From NCBI GenBank assembly GCA_910580225.1, contig CAJTXE010000005.1, positions 1 to 64,000 of the forward strand: a DNA stretch of 64,000 nt. Reading direction: 5' to 3'. Within the stretch, counting starts at the first letter, position 1; every line of letters begins with the position of its first letter. The stretch comes from an uncultured Acetatifactor sp. GTDB lineage: Bacteria > Bacillota > Clostridia > Lachnospirales > Lachnospiraceae. A model generated the notes under the pieces. That model was not told the DNA's origin. It ran no database searches and worked only from the letters and a program-made list of their open reading frames with translations. Made by a program: the position numbers and the translations under genes. Below are positions 63,013 to 64,000 of this stretch, one piece after another.

Positions 63013-64000
63013 TTTATCTGTTGCTTCCCTGTGTAGGCAGTGTGTTTCTTCTGGGAGGCATGTTTTATGCGGCTTACCGGATGTCAGGCCTGCCCCGGCA
63101 GGACGAGGTTTCCCGGAAGAGCAGTATGTTCCAAGGGAAGAACCTGCTTCGTCAGAACGGCATTTCCCGTCATGCTCTGGGGATTATAACGGTATATATC
63201 CTTGTGTGCGTGGCCTGTTCACTCTTGGGAAACACTTGGGTGAACATGGCCTTTTTGTTTCTGTTCCCATTGGCAGCCTGGCAGGCCTTTGGTACGCCGA
63301 AAATTTACTGTCTGTACTATCTTATTCTGTCTGTAGCTGTGTGGCTGACAGATGTGGCAGGAGTTGTGGGACTCCAGATTGCCATGGCGGAGGGGATTTT
63401 GTATCTGAATTCCCCGGAGCTGCGGTATATTCTGATTGTAGTAGTGACCCGGACCGTGGAGTTCATGGTTATACTCCTGGTGGCTTTGGCGGCGGGCCGG
63501 AAGGCTGGGCGGCATATCACGATGCGGCAGGTGACCATTTCCGTATTGCTGCCCCTGTACTCCCTCTTTAATATGTACTGTCTGCTGTATCTCATGCAGA
63601 TTTGTTTTACCAGAGAGATGGTGTTTTTATTCGGACTGAATCTGCTGCTGCTGATTGGCCTGAACATTTATTTCTGTGTCCTGGTGGATGTGATGAGCGA
63701 GAACTACAGACTGGAGAACGAGCGCAATCTCTACTGCGCCCAGGCCCGGATGCAACACCAGTATTATGAGCAGGAAGAGGAAAAATATGAGGCCTCCCGG
63801 AAGATGATCCATGACATCCGCAATCATATCCAGGCCATGGAGGCACTGTATGCCCAAGAGGCAGGCGGCGGGGCTGCCTGCAGGGCTGCTCACGAGGAAG
63901 GCTGTGGAGATATCCGTAAAGCTGCCCGAGAGGAAGGCGGCGTGTCTGCCCGCAGGGCTGCCCAGGAAGAAGGCGGCGTGTCTGCCCGCAGGGCTGCTCG
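63000..64000 (+). CDS. GHKL sensor histidine kinase, 5' part (cut by window end)
   Basis: At least 333 codons, starting at ATG 63000 (MEILIYLLLPC) after GGAAAGGGGG, overlapping the regulator. Residues 1-230 contain about six hydrophobic helices, as in AgrC-like sensors. The dimerisation and phosphoacceptor box is SRKMIHDIRNHIQAM with the likely His in HDIRNH. Directly after it (about residue 285 on) a 12-residue repeat (AA-x-EEGG-x-SARR) replaces the expected helix before the ATPase domain. The ATPase domain lies beyond the window. Partner of the LytTR regulator. Confidence 0.85.
   Translation, partial: MEILIYLLLPCVGSVFLLGGMFYAAYRMSGLPRQDEVSRKSSMFQGKNLLRQNGISRHALGIITVYILVCVACSLLGNTWVNMAFLFLFPLAAWQAFGTPKIYCLYYLILSVAVWLTDVAGVVGLQIAMAEGILYLNSPELRYILIVVVTRTVEFMVILLVALAAGRKAGRHITMRQVTISVLLPLYSLFNMYCLLYLMQICFTREMVFLFGLNLLLLIGLNIYFCVLVDVMSENYRLENERNLYCAQARMQHQYYEQEEEKYEASRKMIHDIRNHIQAMEALYAQEAGGGAACRAAHEEGCGDIRKAAREEGGVSARRAAQEEGGVSARRAA
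63885..64000 (+). repeat. 36-bp in-frame tandem repeat inside the kinase gene
   Basis: Units begin at 63885, 63921, 63957 and 63993 (the last cut by the window end); a shortened 33-bp relative begins at 63852. Units 2 and 3 are almost identical, 36 bp encoding 'AAxEEGGVSARR'. The period is a multiple of three and the frame stays open. Confidence 0.9.

Overview
The window looks like chromosome of an anaerobic Firmicute, most likely a gut Lachnospiraceae/Clostridia member. Reasons: strong AGGAGG-type ribosome binding sites, TTG and GTG starts, a YesN/YesM two-component pair, a Firmicute-type GalT next to GalK, a YtrA-type GntR-ABC operon, and a ferredoxin-fused sulfur enzyme. Species cannot be fixed from the sequence alone.

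Left part (1-26.5 kb), ordinary host-like genes: a DUF1266 gene pair; a TetR regulator with two matching 30-bp palindromes; a FAD-dependent oxidoreductase; a YesN/YesM-like two-component system; ogt; a GntR-ABC operon; an XRE-TPR regulator; a lipoprotein GH13 glucosidase; galK-galT; an XRE-cupin regulator; a decayed response regulator; an APH-like kinase; a collapsed McrBC-like locus; a PARG-like hydrolase; a HAD phosphatase; and tag.

Middle (26.7-51 kb), a visibly AT-richer acquired island of tightly packed, overlapping plus-strand genes. It encodes a DNA phosphorothioation-type modification and restriction system. In order: DUF4007 protein, BrxC/PglY-like giant ATPase, DndC-like PP-loop sulfur transferase with a zinc-ribbon-like N-terminus and a C-terminal ferredoxin domain, DndA-like cysteine desulfurase, DUF3343 Se/S-carrier-like protein, PLD-nuclease/SF2 helicase, a 49-aa protein, DndD-like SMC-type ATPase, three unrecognised proteins, then DptF, DptG and DptH. 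The inferred logic is desulfurase to sulfur carrier to DndC to DNA, with DndD in the modification complex, and DptFGH plus the PLD-helicase restricting unmodified DNA. I recognise no DndB or classical DndE. A helicase/PD-(D/E)XK/DnaQ three-domain protein follows.

Right part (53.6-64 kb): a small accessory cluster (DUF3990, a second-gene partner, HExxH putative protease, XRE regulator, orphan small genes), a UPF0158-NUDIX fusion, a recQ relic (5' truncated and frameshifted), bcp-yaaA, a 56-aa ribbon-helix-helix protein, and an AgrA-type LytTR regulator with a GHKL kinase cut by the window end.

A recurrent oddity is tandem or degenerate minisatellite-like repeats (5.4, 7.0, 25.6, 60.5 and 63.9 kb), two of them in-frame inside proteins. 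No tRNA, rRNA or CRISPR array was seen, and no intact transposase or integrase was recognised.
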